Of a stretch of DNA of 64,000 nt, positions 53,788 to 61,949 are shown one piece after another. This stretch comes from Myxococcales bacterium (GTDB lineage: Bacteria > Myxococcota_A > Polyangia > Nannocystales > Nannocystaceae), in assembly GCA_020633335.1 (NCBI GenBank), contig JACKDU010000010.1, positions 361,690 through 425,689 of the forward strand, written 5' to 3'. Each line of letters starts with the position of its first letter. Positions within the stretch are counted from its first letter, which is position 1. Both the position numbers and the translations under genes were made by a program. The notes under the pieces are model-generated. The model was not told where the DNA came from. It searched no databases and was given only the letters and a program-made list of their open reading frames with translations.

Positions 53788-54429
53788 CTAGAAGTCGACC
53801 ACGACCCAACGATCTCCCTCGCGCTCGAGGCGCGCGAACCGCCCTTCCCCGAGGTCCAGCGCCGCCTCGTGGGTGTCGACGCGGATCGGGTCGGCGAGGT
53901 GGGCCCTGAGCCGCTCGCGGGCGTTGCGGAGCGCCTCCGCATGCTCCCCTTCAGTCCACGCCCGCTCGAGATCGGCGACCGAGAGGCCGACTCGATAGCG
54001 CCGCGGCGCGAGGCCGAGGAGGACGTCCCAGCGCCGCTCCTGGCTCGCGCGCACGAGCGTCCGCAGGGTCGCCCGGGGCGTCGACTGATCCCAGCGATCG
54101 AAGGGGTCCTCGGCGAAGAGCCAGCCCCGCTCCCCCTGGACGATCTCCACCGGCCGATCGGCAGCCACGAAGAGGGTCGCCTCGGCCCGGACCTCAACCG
54201 GCTTGCTCAGCGCCTTCGCCCAGCTCCGCGCCCCCTCACCCTCGAGGCGCTCGAGATCGACCCGCGGGCGCGCGACCGGCACGACCATCCCGGTGACGGC
54301 CTGGCGATCTCCCCGGCGGACCTCGCGGGCGAGGCGATCGCTCGCGTGGGCCAGCGCCCGCGGCTCCCGCGGCGCACAGGCCGCGGCGAGGAGCGCGGCG
54401 AGGAGGCTCAGCCGGGCGCTAGGCCGCAT
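53788..54429 (-). CDS. Lipoprotein of unknown function
   Basis: 213 residues from the ATG at 54429, which lies inside the end of fabZ (11-base overlap). Signal LSLLAALLAAAC with a lipobox. Mature part mostly helical and strongly charged, with VEIVQGERGWLFAEDPFDRW and a closing RFARLEREGDRWVVVDF that looks like a beta-hairpin (DUF-like SnoaL/NTF2-type end, uncertain). Encoded in the skp-skp-fabZ cluster, so an envelope role is likely but not shown. Confidence 0.75.
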   Translation of the reverse strand: MRPSARLSLLAALLAAACAPREPRALAHASDRLAREVRRGDRQAVTGMVVPVARPRVDLERLEGEGARSWAKALSKPVEVRAEATLFVAADRPVEIVQGERGWLFAEDPFDRWDQSTPRATLRTLVRASQERRWDVLLGLAPRRYRVGLSVADLERAWTEGEHAEALRNARERLRAHLADPIRVDTHEAALDLGEGRFARLEREGDRWVVVDF

Positions 54430-54883
54430 CCCCGCCCTTCGTCTTGGGCTCGATGATCGCGGTGAAGGTCGCCGAGCTCTTGAGCACATCGCCGACCCGG
54501 ATCTCTCCGCTGAACTTGCCAACCCGGCCGATCCGCAGCGCCTTCACCTCGATCCGCAGGACCTCGCCAGGGACCGCCGGCGCCCGGAATTTGGCCTCCT
54601 GGATGCCGATGAAGAGGCAGTTGTGGATCGCCGCGTCGAAGTGGCCGGAGGCGCTGGCGAGGACGACCGCCGCCTGGGCCATCGCCTCGACCTGGACGAC
54701 GCCGGGGAGCACGGGGTAGCCCGGGAAGTGCCCCTGGAGGATCGGCTCGTTGAAGGAGATCAGCTTCTCCGCGACCACCCGCTCCCCCGGCACCACCTCG
54801 ACCACGCGATCGATGAAGAGGAAGGGGTAGCGGTGCGGGAGGATCTTCTGGATCTGGAGGTCCTTGACGTCGACGGCAGACAT
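54419..54883 (-). CDS. fabZ: 3-hydroxyacyl-ACP dehydratase FabZ
   Basis: 154 residues. The hot-dog fold motif ILQGHFPGYPVLPGV carries the catalytic His, and VQVEAMAQAA the catalytic Glu and the following helix; ILPHRYPFLFIDRV is the FabZ start. It dehydrates 3-hydroxyacyl-ACP in fatty-acid synthesis. It lies downstream of two OmpH/Skp genes, as in the skp-lpxD-fabZ-lpxA cluster of other Gram-negatives, but lpxD and lpxA are absent here. Confidence 0.95.
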   Translation of the reverse strand: MSAVDVKDLQIQKILPHRYPFLFIDRVVEVVPGERVVAEKLISFNEPILQGHFPGYPVLPGVVQVEAMAQAAVVLASASGHFDAAIHNCLFIGIQEAKFRAPAVPGEVLRIEVKALRIGRVGKFSGEIRVGDVLKSSATFTAIIEPKTKGGDAA

Positions 54884-54953
54884 GGCGAAAGCCGGCCGAT
54901 CATAGTCGATCGGCCGGCCCCGCGCACCCGCTCTGGCGGGCCTGGAAAGTGCT

Positions 54954-55535
54954 CTACTTGCCCTTCTTGGCGTCGCCGCCCTTCGGGTACTTCTCGTCGT
55001 AGCGCTTGATCAGATCGTTGGTGATGTCGAGGGCGTCGTCGGTATAGAGGACGGTGGTCGCGTCGCGGACGAGGACGAGGTCGACCTCCATCTCGGAGGC
55101 CATCTTGTCGATCAGCCCCTGACACTTCTTGTACATGTCCTCGAGGATCTGGCCCTCCTGCTCGGCGAGCTCCTGCTGCATCGTCATGTAGATGTTCTGC
55201 ATCTCCATGAAGTCCTTCTGCAGCTGCTCCTGAGCGGCCATGAGCTGGTCGCCGGCGAGGTTCTTGAGCTTCGCCTGGTCGGCCTCGAGCTTGCTCCGCT
55301 TCTTGTCGAGCTTCTTCTGCTTGGCCTTCGAGCTCGACTCGAGCTTCTCGCGGGCGGCCTTGCCCTGCTTGGTCTCCATGAGCACGCGCTGCATGTCGAC
55401 CATGGCGATCCCGCGGACCTTCTTGATCGCGGCGTGGGCGGGGGTGGCGGTCGGGGCCGCCGAGATCCCGGCGACCAGGAGGCCGGCAGCGGCGGCGAGG
55501 GCGAGCGCGTGACGGCGGGGGGTGCTTTTGTGCAT
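54954..55535 (-). CDS. OmpH/Skp-family periplasmic chaperone (paralogue 1)
   Basis: 193 residues from the ATG at 55535 (an ATG four codons earlier is in frame). Signal ALALAAAAGLLVAGISAAP, cleaved near AHA. The mature start GIAMVDMQRVLMETKQGKAA is typical of OmpH/Skp, followed by a long Lys/Glu/Gln coiled coil (about residues 75-160) and the closing segment VDLVLVRDATTVLYTDDALDIT that forms part of the trimer body. It would carry outer-membrane proteins through the periplasm. Ends in a Lys-rich tail. Confidence 0.9.
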   Translation of the reverse strand: MHKSTPRRHALALAAAAGLLVAGISAAPTATPAHAAIKKVRGIAMVDMQRVLMETKQGKAAREKLESSSKAKQKKLDKKRSKLEADQAKLKNLAGDQLMAAQEQLQKDFMEMQNIYMTMQQELAEQEGQILEDMYKKCQGLIDKMASEMEVDLVLVRDATTVLYTDDALDITNDLIKRYDEKYPKGGDAKKGK

Positions 55536-55555
55536 CGCGGGGTCCATCCCTTGGC

Positions 55556-56095
55556 TTACTTGTGGAGCTTGTCGTAGGCGACGATCACCCGGTTGGTGAG
55601 GTCGAGCTTGGGGTTGACGTAGAGGACGGTCGCCTCGGAGCGGACCAGGACGACCTGGATCCCCTCCTCCTTGGCGATCTTCTTCACGATCGCGGCGACG
55701 TTCTTGTAGATTTTCTCGGTGAGGAGGGCTTCCTTGGTCGCCAGCTCCTCCTGCATCTGGGCGTAGATCTCCTGGAGCTCCTGCTCCTTCTGGATCAGCT
55801 CCCCCTGGCGCCGCTGGAGCTCCTGCTGGGAGAGCATCGCCGCCTTCGCCTGGAGATCGTCGACCTTCTTCTGGAGGTCCTTGGTCTTGCGATCGAGCTT
55901 CGACTGGCTCTTGGTGAAGTCGGCCTCGAGCTCCGTCTTCGCGCGGCGCCCCTCGGCTGTCTCGGTGATGCAGCGCTGGACCTCGACGACGGCGACCGTC
56001 TCGAGGCGCTTGAGCGGCGCCGCCTGGGCGGGCTCCTGAGGTGCGAGCGCCGTCGCAAGCGCGGCGCAGACGAGGACTTTGGCGATGCGGTGCAT
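55556..56095 (-). CDS. OmpH/Skp-family periplasmic chaperone (paralogue 2)
   Basis: 179 residues. Signal IAKVLVCAALATALAPQEPAQA. Start of the mature protein: VAVVEVQRCITETAEGRRAKTE; then a coiled coil of about 90 residues (FTKSQSKLDRKTKDLQKKVD and following) and the end EGIQVVLVRSEATVLYVNP. It is clearly a paralogue of the next gene: same architecture and the shared VLVR..ATVLY segment. First gene of the cluster; the spacer to paralogue 1 is about 20 bases. Confidence 0.9.
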   Translation of the reverse strand: MHRIAKVLVCAALATALAPQEPAQAAPLKRLETVAVVEVQRCITETAEGRRAKTELEADFTKSQSKLDRKTKDLQKKVDDLQAKAAMLSQQELQRRQGELIQKEQELQEIYAQMQEELATKEALLTEKIYKNVAAIVKKIAKEEGIQVVLVRSEATVLYVNPKLDLTNRVIVAYDKLHK

Positions 56096-56376
56096 GGCGG
56101 GCGAACCTTAGCCGCCGGTGATGGGGGCGGCAAGCGGGGGTCAGAGACGGCGCCCCGGCCGGTCCGATTCACCGCCCCCTCCCGTGGAGGCGACAATTGT
56201 CCTAGCCCGCGGGCCGCCGCCCATGGCGACCTGGACAGACGGCTAGCCCGCCACTCGACCCCAGAGCGTCGAATTCCCCACCGCCCGTCGGGTGGTGCGC
56301 CGGGCCACAGAGCCGCGCGCCACTAGTGCCGCGACCGCAACGTATCGATCCTTCTCGCTTGATGTCGCCGTCGTGA
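56096..56376. other. Gap between skp and the integrase: presumed element boundary
   Basis: No gene is seen in these 281 bases. They include the skp promoter side and an AT-richer patch around 56330-56376. One end of the integrated element should lie here or at the integrase 3' end. I find no tRNA gene that could serve as an attachment site. Confidence 0.4.
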
Positions 56377-56394
56377 AGCTAGAGGGGTCTAGCT
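56377..56394. repeat. Inverted repeat over the integrase stop codon
   Basis: agctaga, four bases gggg, tctagct: a perfect 7-base inverted repeat at 56377-56383 and 56388-56394 that contains the integrase TAG. It may be a small terminator or part of the recombination core site; the short spacer makes the latter uncertain. Confidence 0.35.
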
Positions 56395-57921
56395 CTTCGA
56401 TCTGCGGGACTTTGCCCGCTTTGCCAGGGCTTTGCCCGGCTCGTGGCCGCGCGCGGCCTGATCCAGGAGGTCGGCGGCCTCTCGAGAGAGGAGCACCTGC
56501 TGGGTGTGGAGGTACATCTGCGTCGTCTGCAGCCGGCTGTGGCGGGCCACGGCCTGGACGATGTAGACGCTCGCCCCGAGATTCGCGAGGCGCGTGAGCG
56601 AGGTGTGGCGGAGGAGGTGGAGGCCCGTCTTCGGGAGCCCCGCCTTCTCCTGCGCTTGGTTGAGGACGTGGCGCACGCCGCTCGGCGAGAAGGGCCGCCA
56701 CGCGTCGCGGTACTGGTAGCGCCGGTAGAGCACCAGCGGCCCCAGCGGCTCGCGCCGGCGGTGATCGAGGAGCGCCTGCCAGAGCGCCTTGGTCAGCGCG
56801 AGCTTGCCGATCGTCCCCTTCGGGGTCTGCGTCACGCCGCGGTACGCGTTGTGCTGGACGAGGAGCGTACCGGCGTCGAGATCGACGTCGCCCCACTCGA
56901 GCGCGCACACCTCCGAGGTCCGCAGCCCCGCGTCGAGGGCGAGGAGGCAGATCAGCTCGCAGACCGGGCCGAGCGAGCGCGCCGCCGCCAGGAGGTCGGC
57001 GATCTGCCCGTCGGAGTAGACCGGCTTCGGCTTCGGCCGCGGCGTCCGCAGCTTCTCGATCTCGGGGACGACCGCGAGCAGCCGCACCCGCTTGGCAAAG
57101 CGCAGCAGCTTGGCGAGCTTGGCGAGCACGAGGTTCGCGGCGACCGGCCGGACACGGCCCGCCAGCTCGGCGCGGAAGGCCGAGAGCCGATCCTCGTCGA
57201 GGGCCTCGATCGGCATGTCGCCGAGGAGCGGTCCGATGTGGTTGCGGAAGACCGCTGCGTAGGCGTCCTGGGTCGCCGGCTTCTGCAAGCGGACGTGCTC
57301 GGGCTCGAAGCGCTCGATGAAGAGCCGCGCGACGGTCATCTCGGGGCGGTGCGGCTTCGTGGCGATGCGGATGGGGTGGGTGTCGTTGGGCGCCTCCTTC
57401 TCGTCGCGCGCCGTCGCCCCCAACGCCTTGCGGAGGATCGTGGGCACCTGCCGCTCGCCCCAGGCGCGGGCTTGAGCTTCGCTCATGCCCGCCGGGGCGA
57501 CGGTGCGCCTTCGGATCTCGCGTTCGGGGTTGCAGGGGTTCATCAGGCGGATGTCGACGTGCCAGCGGGTCTTGTCGTGGGAGTAGGGTCGGAGTGTGAT
57601 CCTCATGTCAGCCGGTCCTGCCGACCGGCCGCAATCCCGTAGCCATGAGAGCACGCGATCGCGCGTCCAGGCAAGCGCGCGCCCGCAGTGAAAGGGCGCC
57701 GGGAGCTGCCCGCGGAGCGCCCGGCGACGGAGCGCCGCGGGCGAGATCCGGAGGAGCGCGGCGAAGTCGTCGACGTAGAGGATCTCCGGGAGCTCCATCC
57801 CGTCGGCGTTAGCGTCCGTGATCGACGGGCGTAGTCGCCGAGATCGCCATCGCTTGCTCGCGCTCTCCTCAGCGACGCCCGGCCTTGGCGTCGCGTCCTG
57901 CTCGTTGTCTCCCCGTCCCAC
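56389..57921 (-). CDS. int: Tyrosine integrase with N-terminal excisionase-like helix-turn-helix
   Basis: 510 residues from a GTG with ggaggtggagc ahead. Residues about 44-97 (LPEILYVDDFAALLRISPAA, then a W-x-R-DRVLSWL end) resemble an excisionase/MerR-type helix-turn-helix. A second possible start, Met-106, would begin a normal integrase. The arm and core-binding regions follow (VARLFIERFEPEH; LDEDRLSAFRAELAG). The catalytic set is complete: Arg-334 (AGLRTSE), Lys-368 (PKGT), His-435/Arg-438 (HLLRHT), His-461 and Tyr-470 (QMYLHT). It should catalyse site-specific integration and perhaps direct its own excision. Last gene of the element operon, 22 bases after the Mom-like gene. Confidence 0.93.
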   Translation of the reverse strand: MGRGDNEQDATPRPGVAEESASKRWRSRRLRPSITDANADGMELPEILYVDDFAALLRISPAALRRRALRGQLPAPFHCGRALAWTRDRVLSWLRDCGRSAGPADMRITLRPYSHDKTRWHVDIRLMNPCNPEREIRRRTVAPAGMSEAQARAWGERQVPTILRKALGATARDEKEAPNDTHPIRIATKPHRPEMTVARLFIERFEPEHVRLQKPATQDAYAAVFRNHIGPLLGDMPIEALDEDRLSAFRAELAGRVRPVAANLVLAKLAKLLRFAKRVRLLAVVPEIEKLRTPRPKPKPVYSDGQIADLLAAARSLGPVCELICLLALDAGLRTSEVCALEWGDVDLDAGTLLVQHNAYRGVTQTPKGTIGKLALTKALWQALLDHRRREPLGPLVLYRRYQYRDAWRPFSPSGVRHVLNQAQEKAGLPKTGLHLLRHTSLTRLANLGASVYIVQAVARHSRLQTTQMYLHTQQVLLSREAADLLDQAARGHEPGKALAKRAKSRRSKS

Positions 57922-57943
57922 GCTCCACCTCCCGCGTCTCCCA

Positions 57944-59200
57944 CTACTCGCCGCGCGCGTGCAGGTGGGCCGCGAAGGCCCGCTGCGCGCCGACGCGGCG
58001 CTCCTCGGCGATCAGGGTCCAATCCGGCGGCCGCGCGGCGGGGCCGTCCTCCCAGACGATCTTGTCGACGTGCGGCAGCGAGGCGTGCGAGCCGCGGGCG
58101 CCGGTGGGCTCCTTGCCGCGGCGGCGCGCGACGGGCCGCAGGCCCTTCGAGACCAGCGAGAGGTAGGTCGTGCAGCGCTCGCCCGCGAGGCTGTAGGTCA
58201 CGAAGCGGCAACCGACCGCGCGGCGGCGGCCGCTGCTCGGGAGGAGGTCGAGGAGACGCGAGGCCAGGGCCGAACTCGCGTTGACGGGGACCCGCCGGCC
58301 GCGTCGATCCGTGCGCGTGAGGCCGCCGAGCGAGGCGATCCGGGTGAGCTCGAGGATCCCGTCGACCGGGCACCCGCCGGTGTCGCTCCAGCGGCCGGTG
58401 GGCGTGCCTGCGGTGGCGACCGCGACCAGGCGGCCGCCGAGGCGCGCTCCGATCGCGTACATCATGCCGCGCGGGTTGCAGTACGGGAGCGCGGCGTGGT
58501 GGCGCTCGATGAATGCGCAGGCCGTCGGCTTGTCGACGCTGACAAGCTCCAGGCGGCCCTCGGGGCCCGACCAGATCCGGGCGGCGATCCGCTGGACGAG
58601 GTGGGCGTCGGGGCTGAGGCCGCCGCGGGACTCCGCGTCGAGGGCCTCGGCCAGGAGGTCGCCGGTCTCCTCGGCGGTCCAGCCGTAGGCGTCGGTGCCG
58701 ACGAGCGATGGGAGATCGTCGGGGCGGATCGTGGGGCCGATCGTCCCTGCCTCGTCATCCTCGTCTGGGTCGTCGAGGTCTCCGAGGAGCTCGAAGCTCG
58801 CCGGGAGCGAGCCTAGGGAGGCCAGCGTGGGGAGGAGGTCGAGCTCCGCGGGCGGAAGGTCAACGAGGTGGCGGGCGTTGTCGAAGAGGACCTGCGCGGC
58901 TGCGTGGGCCCGTCGCCAGGCGGCGCTCTGCTCCTTTGGGACGCCGCCGCAGTGGTTGAAGACCTCGAACCACGACGGGGCAGCGGCGCGGGCTGGGGTC
59001 GATGCACGCGCGTCGAGGTGTGCGCGGAGGAGATCCAGGATCGAGGGCTCGTTGCGGCGGAGGAAGTCGTCGAAGGCCGCGCCCGCGAGGCGGCTCGGCA
59101 GGGCAGCCCGCCAGGCGGGCGTGAGGCGCTCGAGGAGCGCCCGCGCGGATTCGTCATCCGGCGATGGGGCGCTTGCGGCTGCCTGGAGGGCGCTCGACAT
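57944..59200 (-). CDS. Mom/XF1762-like acetyltransferase-fold protein with N-terminal extension
   Basis: 418 residues. From about residue 220 the sequence matches the phage XF1762 / Mom-like group: VDKPTACAFIERHHAALPYC, MMYAIGARLGGRLVAVATAG, ILELTRIASLGG, then SALASRLLDLLPSSG, CRFVTYSLAGERCTTYLSLV and the closing DKIVWEDG. These proteins have a GNAT fold; Mom of phage Mu modifies adenine in DNA and protects against restriction. The first 215 residues, with an acidic middle (DLDDPDEDDEAG), are extra and unrecognised. Catalytic detail was not verified. It lies 12 bases after the ParA-like gene and 22 bases before the integrase. Confidence 0.7.
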   Translation of the reverse strand: MSSALQAAASAPSPDDESARALLERLTPAWRAALPSRLAGAAFDDFLRRNEPSILDLLRAHLDARASTPARAAAPSWFEVFNHCGGVPKEQSAAWRRAHAAAQVLFDNARHLVDLPPAELDLLPTLASLGSLPASFELLGDLDDPDEDDEAGTIGPTIRPDDLPSLVGTDAYGWTAEETGDLLAEALDAESRGGLSPDAHLVQRIAARIWSGPEGRLELVSVDKPTACAFIERHHAALPYCNPRGMMYAIGARLGGRLVAVATAGTPTGRWSDTGGCPVDGILELTRIASLGGLTRTDRRGRRVPVNASSALASRLLDLLPSSGRRRAVGCRFVTYSLAGERCTTYLSLVSKGLRPVARRRGKEPTGARGSHASLPHVDKIVWEDGPAARPPDWTLIAEERRVGAQRAFAAHLHARGE

Positions 59201-59212
59201 CGATCGCCCCGC

Positions 59213-59851
59213 TCACTTGGTCGGGCTTGTGAGGGGCGCTGACGGTGCTCCGAGGGCGCGCGCCCTGGCCGGGCGTGGGGCGAGCTCCTCGCGCGGGAGG
59301 AGGCCCGCCTCGGCCAAGAGGTCGTCGACGAAGGACCGCATGGCGAGGGCCCCCCGCGAGCTCGCCGTCGAGGGATCGGACCAGACCGAGGCGAGGGTCC
59401 ACTCCGCGGCCGCGATCGCGTCGCTGAGCGGGATCGCGGGGGCGACGCAGACCACGGAGCGCAGCGCGGCGGGGACCGGGTAGCGCGTGAGGCTCTCGCG
59501 GTTGACGACCCAGACGATCGAGCCGCGGAGGCGAAGCGAGAGGTCGCAGGCCGCCTCCCACGAGCTCCGGTCGCAGATCGGCAGCACCCAGATCGTCGGC
59601 GAGAACGCCGGCAGCTCCGCGGGGGCGGCGATGTCGGCGACGACGAGGTCCGCGTCGAAGGAGTCGTTCTCCACGGTGCGCCCGTCCGCGATCGGGATCT
59701 TCGAGGGCGCCAGCCAGCGCCGAAGATCCTGCCGTGGGTCGCAGCTCACAGCGACGACCCGAAGGCCCCGCGCGGTCGCGCGCATACAAGTGTGAGCCGC
59801 CAGCGTCGTCGAGCCGACGCCGCCCTTGGTGTTGTGGAACGCGATGATCAT
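59213..59851 (-). CDS. ParA/MinD-like protein with altered P-loop
   Basis: 212 residues from the ATG at 59851. The start MIIAFHNTKGGVGSTTLAAH is a deviant Walker motif of the ParA/MinD family: the first lysine (KGG) is kept, but the P-loop lysine (GKT) is serine. VVAVSCDPRQDLRRWL and DADLVVADIAAPAEL (Walker B-like) follow. The family partitions DNA or positions complexes using ATP; whether this form binds or hydrolyses ATP is open. The last 25 residues are Pro/Ala/Arg-rich. No ParB-like gene is beside it in the window. The next gene downstream starts 12 bases away. Confidence 0.85.
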   Translation of the reverse strand: MIIAFHNTKGGVGSTTLAAHTCMRATARGLRVVAVSCDPRQDLRRWLAPSKIPIADGRTVENDSFDADLVVADIAAPAELPAFSPTIWVLPICDRSSWEAACDLSLRLRGSIVWVVNRESLTRYPVPAALRSVVCVAPAIPLSDAIAAAEWTLASVWSDPSTASSRGALAMRSFVDDLLAEAGLLPREELAPRPARARALGAPSAPLTSPTK

Positions 59852-59891
59852 CTCCCCTGCCTCCTCTTCGTGTTCGTGCTCGTGTTGTTGT

Positions 59892-60527
59892 TCAGGCGCT
59901 CGGCTTGGCGATCCGGTAGACGATCGCGCCGACGATCGCCGTGCCTGCGAGGACGCCTCCGACCTTCCACCATGAGATTCCGGGCTCGGGCTCGGGCTCG
60001 ACGTCCAGGGCCTCGCCGACGTCGTCGACGATGCCGCCGACGGCGTCGCTGGCGGCCTCGGCCCCGCCGAGGAGCGTCGATGTCGTCGGGCTCTCCTCGC
60101 GCAGGGTGTCGCGCCAGTCCTTGAGCTCCTCTGCGGGTGGGTTCGCGGGGTCGAAGGTGCCGACGAGCTGGGTGACCGGCGCGCCGTACCACTCCGCGAG
60201 GGTGTTGATGCGTGGGAACGCCTCGAAGATCGGCCGAAAGAGCGGCAGCGCCTCGGCCTTCGCCCGACATGTCGCCTCGTCGCTGCCGCCGCGCTGACAG
60301 ACCTCGAAGGCGAGGCGGCGCTCCTTGTCGGCACCCGGGAGCTTCATCTCGTCGAGGAAGCGGCGGCGGCCGTCGAGGGTCGCGTAGCGGTAGACCTGGC
60401 TCACCCGCGTGAGCGCCTCGTCGCGCCAGCGTGGGGCGTCCTTGTCGGTGGCGGCGCGGTAGGTGTCCACGAAGGCGCCCAGGTCGACGTAGAGCTGGGA
60501 GCGGAGCTTGTCGACCTCGGCGCTCAT
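59892..60527 (-). CDS. Tail-anchored protein of unknown function
   Basis: 211 residues from the ATG at 60527, overlapping the upstream stop by 4 bases. Helical N-terminal region (LRSQLYVDLGAFVDTYRAAT; LFRPIFEAFPRINTL) with two cysteines (FEVCQRGG, EATCRAK). An acidic EPEPEPG linker leads to one membrane segment (WWKVGGVLAGTAIVGAIVY) at the C-terminus, so most of the protein is probably cytoplasmic. No family recognised. Likely part of a membrane complex with the other three small proteins of the operon. Confidence 0.75.
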   Translation of the reverse strand: MSAEVDKLRSQLYVDLGAFVDTYRAATDKDAPRWRDEALTRVSQVYRYATLDGRRRFLDEMKLPGADKERRLAFEVCQRGGSDEATCRAKAEALPLFRPIFEAFPRINTLAEWYGAPVTQLVGTFDPANPPAEELKDWRDTLREESPTTSTLLGGAEAASDAVGGIVDDVGEALDVEPEPEPGISWWKVGGVLAGTAIVGAIVYRIAKPSA

Positions 60528-60724
60528 GGGGCGGCCGCCTTCCGCCGGCCGAGCCAGTTGCCGAGGACCACCCCGCAGAGCAGGCCCGTGAGGCCGCCGA
60601 CCACGAACGAGACGCGGGTCGCGGTCACGCAGCCCTCGGCGAGGATCTCGACCTGGCGGCGGCAGTTGTGGAGGACCTCGTCGGCCGCTGCGGTGCCCGG
60701 AGGTGTTCGTTGGTTGGTCTCCAT
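60524..60724 (-). CDS. 66-residue single-span membrane protein
   Basis: An N-terminal polar part with two cysteines (LHNCRRQVEILAEGC) is followed by one membrane segment (FVVGGLTGLLCGVVLGNWLG) and a short basic tail (RRKAAAP). Size and topology would fit a holin, a spanin-type partner or a coupling protein, but sequence alone cannot decide. Coupled to the tail-anchored protein gene by a 4-base overlap. Confidence 0.72.
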   Translation of the reverse strand: METNQRTPPGTAAADEVLHNCRRQVEILAEGCVTATRVSFVVGGLTGLLCGVVLGNWLGRRKAAAP

Positions 60725-60733
60725 CTCGGCCTC

Positions 60734-61936
60734 CTAGTGGGTGCTCCGGGGGTTCTTGAGCAGGATTCCGCCTGCGTCGTGGAAGTAGAGGAAGGGTTGC
60801 TCGGGGTCGCACCAATCGGGGTCGTCGTCGTCGTCGTCCTCGGCCTGGTCGTCGAGGTCGACGTCGGCGGGGTCGTCGTCGAGCGCGTCGCGCTCGTCCG
60901 GTGCGTCGACGTTGTCGGACTCGGATGCGCGGGACTTGGGTGGTCCATCACGGATCGCCACGAGCATCTGCGCGTGGCCGTCGACTTGCTCACGGAGGTC
61001 CGCGAGCGCCTCGTCGACCATCAAGAGATCGGCGGGGACATGCTCGTGGATGTAGCGCTTGAGGGCGAAGAGCTCGCGCCGGAGCTCGGCGATCGGGTCG
61101 TCTGGATCCGCCTGGTCGGGTGCGCCCGCCTCGGCCCGTGCGAGCGCGATCCGGCGGGGACGCGGCGTTGGCTCGTTCTGGAGCTCCTCGATCGCTAGGT
61201 CGTGAAGGTCAACGGTCCGCCGAAGCGAGGTCACGGCGTCCAGGCGATCGACAAGGGCGCCCTCGACGTGGCGATCGACGTGCGCCCGTAGCTCGTCTAG
61301 CTCGCGGCGGAGCGTTGCGGTCTCACTCGGGGCGATGTCCTCGGCAGCCGGCGGCTCCTCAACCGCCGGGATCTCGGCCTCAGAGACCTCTGCGGCTTCG
61401 ACCTCGTCCTCGACCACCTCCAGCTCGGCGACGCCGGGCACGTCGTCGTCGTCGGGTGACATGTCATCCGGGTCGCCGTGCAGCGCCCAGGCGATCGCCG
61501 CGTCGACACGCTCTCTCGTCTGCTCCCAGAGAGCGTTCTTCGCCACGCACGGGACCAGCGGCTTGGTGTCGCGGACATGGAGAACACTCCGCCGGGGCAT
61601 CGGAGTCGGGGACTTGGGCTCCGCGACAAGTCGGATCGGCGGCGGCGCGGGCCGAGTCGCGGGATCGACCTTCGGGCGACCGAGCCGGTCGATCACCGCC
61701 TGGAGATCGGGGTCCTTTGGAGGCGGCGGGTCGCCGATGTTGGAGCCCCCGGCTCCCTTCGTGGGCTCGCGCTTCTCGCCCTCCGTCGATGCCTTCGCCT
61801 GCTCGGGTCCCTTCTCGTCCGCCTTGCCACCCGGCTCCGGATCCGCCGCGGGCGCGTCCTCCCCCAAGAACTGCTCGCTGACCGTCACGAGCACGGCCGT
61901 CAGCAGGCAGCGGAGCAGCTTGTCGGTTGGCTTCAT
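60734..61936 (-). CDS. Acidic exported protein with coiled-coil region
   Basis: 400 residues. The N-terminus (KLLRCLLTAVLVTVSEQFLG) could be a signal or anchor. A Pro/Glu/Lys-rich region of about 60 residues follows, then a region ending PMPRRSVLHVRDTKPLVPC. Residues about 140-260 are very acidic (PEDM-like Asp/Glu runs, SEAEIPAVEEPPAAED). Helical heptads from about 205 (LRRELDELRAHVDRHVEGAL; ELRRELFALKRYIHEHVPAD; VDEALADLREQVDGHAQML) form three related coiled-coil segments. The end again is Asp-rich with a DWCDPEQPFLYFHDAG segment. No family recognised. Confidence 0.7.
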   Translation of the reverse strand: MKPTDKLLRCLLTAVLVTVSEQFLGEDAPAADPEPGGKADEKGPEQAKASTEGEKREPTKGAGGSNIGDPPPPKDPDLQAVIDRLGRPKVDPATRPAPPPIRLVAEPKSPTPMPRRSVLHVRDTKPLVPCVAKNALWEQTRERVDAAIAWALHGDPDDMSPDDDDVPGVAELEVVEDEVEAAEVSEAEIPAVEEPPAAEDIAPSETATLRRELDELRAHVDRHVEGALVDRLDAVTSLRRTVDLHDLAIEELQNEPTPRPRRIALARAEAGAPDQADPDDPIAELRRELFALKRYIHEHVPADLLMVDEALADLREQVDGHAQMLVAIRDGPPKSRASESDNVDAPDERDALDDDPADVDLDDQAEDDDDDDPDWCDPEQPFLYFHDAGGILLKNPRSTH

Positions 61937-61949
61937 CGCGGTCCTCCTC

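Noticed and set aside
56096..56388. tRNA gene as attachment site for the integrase
   Set aside because: No cloverleaf or conserved T-loop found; ggtccgattcacc near 56160 lacks a matching stem.
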